From: Novosphingobium sp. PhB57
Lineage (GTDB): Bacteria > Pseudomonadota > Alphaproteobacteria > Sphingomonadales > Sphingomonadaceae
Assembly (NCBI RefSeq): GCF_004342985.1
Contig: NZ_SMBO01000004.1
Coordinates: 248,001-312,000, forward strand
Length of the DNA: 64,000 nt
Direction of reading: 5' to 3'
Shown: one piece after another, positions 63,132 through 64,000 of the stretch
Layout: each line of letters starts with the position of its first letter
Numbering within the stretch: position 1 is the stretch's first letter
Translations under genes and position numbers: made by a program
The notes under the pieces: generated by a model
Told to the model about the DNA's origin: nothing
Database searches by the model: none
Seen by the model: only the letters and a program-made list of their open reading frames with translations

Positions 63132-64000
63132 TCAGCTGCCGGTCTTGCGCAGCCCCCGCCAGGCCTCGCGCACTTTTGCGATGCCGAAGCGCACGACCTG
63201 GGCGGGTTCTATGTGCGGCATCGTCGGCAGCTCGTCGGGATCGACGATGGCGTGGAGGATGGCCGGCCCCGGCGCCGCCAGGAACTGCGCCATCGTGGCG
63301 TCGAGCCGCGCCGGGTCGCTGACGGTGAAGCCCTGCGCGCCGCAGGCCCGCGCGAACAGGGCGAAATCGACGTTGGGGAAAGTGGTTCCTTTCGCGGCCG
63401 GGAGCGCGGCCGCCTCCATTTCGAGATGGACGAGGCCCCACTGGGCATTGTCGTAGACCACGATCTTCACCGGCAAGTCGTGCTCTACGCTGGTCATGAA
63501 CTCCCCGAGCAGCATGGTCATGCCGCCGTCGCCGACATGGGCGATCACCTGCCGCCCGCGATCGAGCAATTGCGCCCCGTTGGCGAGGCCCAGCCCGGTG
63601 CCGACCGCTGCATTGTTGAACGAGCCGGTGCCGCGCTGCCGCCCGCTCTGGCGCCACCAGTTCGCGGCCCATAGCGTAACCTCCCCGGTATCGGTGACGA
63701 TGATCGCATCGTCCGCGGCGTGGTCGCTCACGGCGCGTGCCACCGCCGGGGGATGCAACTTGCCCGGCGTCCGGGCCGTGTCAGCACGCTTGTCGAGCAT
63801 GGCGTTCCAGTCCGCCCGCGCGGCCTGCGCCTTGGCCAGGAACGCCGTGTCCGTTCGCGCGGGAAGCTGCTCCAGCAGCATCGTCAGCGCGGGGCGAACC
63901 GATCCGACGATGCCGAGCGCCACCGGAGCCCGGCGCCCCAGCGCAAGCGCGCGTTCGTCGATCTGGATCACATGGCCGTGGCCGGGCAGGAACTCGGAAT
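63132..64000 (-). CDS. Thiamine-diphosphate enzyme, PoxB/pyruvate dehydrogenase (quinone)-like, C-terminal part
   Basis: The frame runs from the right window edge, so the N-terminal part is missing (about 289 residues seen). It continues EFLPGHGHVIQIDERALALGRR and RAPVALGIVGSVRPALTMLLEQL, the inter-domain region of PoxB-like enzymes. The TPP-binding motif GDGGMTMLLGEF...VVYDNAQWG follows, with GSFNNAAVGTGLGLANG before it. Acetolactate synthase-like enzymes share the fold, but the sequence is closest to pyruvate oxidase/dehydrogenase (quinone). It would oxidise pyruvate to acetate at the membrane. Convergent with the DUF4153-like gene. Confidence 0.85.
   Translation of the reverse strand, partial: SEFLPGHGHVIQIDERALALGRRAPVALGIVGSVRPALTMLLEQLPARTDTAFLAKAQAARADWNAMLDKRADTARTPGKLHPPAVARAVSDHAADDAIIVTDTGEVTLWAANWWRQSGRQRGTGSFNNAAVGTGLGLANGAQLLDRGRQVIAHVGDGGMTMLLGEFMTSVEHDLPVKIVVYDNAQWGLVHLEMEAAALPAAKGTTFPNVDFALFARACGAQGFTVSDPARLDATMAQFLAAPGPAILHAIVDPDELPTMPHIEPAQVVRFGIAKVREAWRGLRKTGS

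Overview
The window is a GC-rich alphaproteobacterial chromosome segment, most likely from a sphingomonad (Novosphingobium/Sphingobium-like). The reasons are the coding style, four TonB-dependent receptors (TBDRs), many short-chain dehydrogenases (SDRs), VOC dioxygenases and aromatic-acid transporters, FixJ-type signalling and strongly GC-biased third codon positions. The assignment is by gene content only. I see no rRNA, tRNA, CRISPR array, prophage, transposase or replication origin. Both edges cut genes: a hydantoinase/oxoprolinase on the left and a PoxB-like thiamine-diphosphate enzyme on the right.

Layout. 1-4.3 kb: hydantoinase, a divergent MarR-type regulator, and an iron-type TBDR that has a Fur-like box and apparently an ATT start codon. 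4.5-6.7 kb: a MASE1 histidine kinase and a FixJ-type response regulator. 6.9-15.4 kb: a GST and WYL-regulator divergon, a DUF1993 protein, an esterase, a TBDR, malQ and a small protein. 15.4-23.7 kb: a GAF-GGDEF-EAL protein, a periplasmic protein, a carboxylesterase, a methyltransferase, and a LysR regulator divergent from an aldo/keto reductase-MFS pair.

23.7-50.8 kb is a large catabolic supercluster. One minus-strand operon (FAH hydrolase, cupin, SDR, MFS, SDR) diverges from a plus-strand operon (HisD-like dehydrogenase, SDR, C-C hydrolase-like alpha/beta hydrolase, VOC, ABM, metallo-hydrolase). A second minus-strand operon follows (SDR, phytoene-desaturase-like flavoprotein, 78-aa protein, extradiol-type VOC dioxygenase), next to an HxlR regulator. 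A third minus-strand operon (TBDR, arylsulfatase, epimerase, NodD-type LysR) diverges from a flavin monooxygenase. A TetR regulator then faces a metallo-beta-lactamase-fold hydrolase, an outer-membrane channel and two AAHS-type transporters. The two main divergent promoter regions (about 28.0 and 43.5 kb) share a conserved block with identical internal spacing, which suggests one regulator controls uptake, desulfation and ring degradation of a probably sulfated or otherwise decorated aromatic compound. The substrate is unknown.

50.8-64 kb: a PI-PLC-like phospholipase, then an ECF sigma factor, anti-sigma factor and fasciclin protein. This is the same gene set as the mycobacterial SigK-RskA-MPT70/83 system, and an identical candidate ECF promoter (TGCATCC-N16-CGTAT) lies before both the sigma gene and the fasciclin gene. 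After that come a TBDR with a secreted M14 metallopeptidase, two small proteins, an aldehyde dehydrogenase, a DUF4153-like membrane protein with a candidate leader ORF, and the truncated PoxB-like enzyme.
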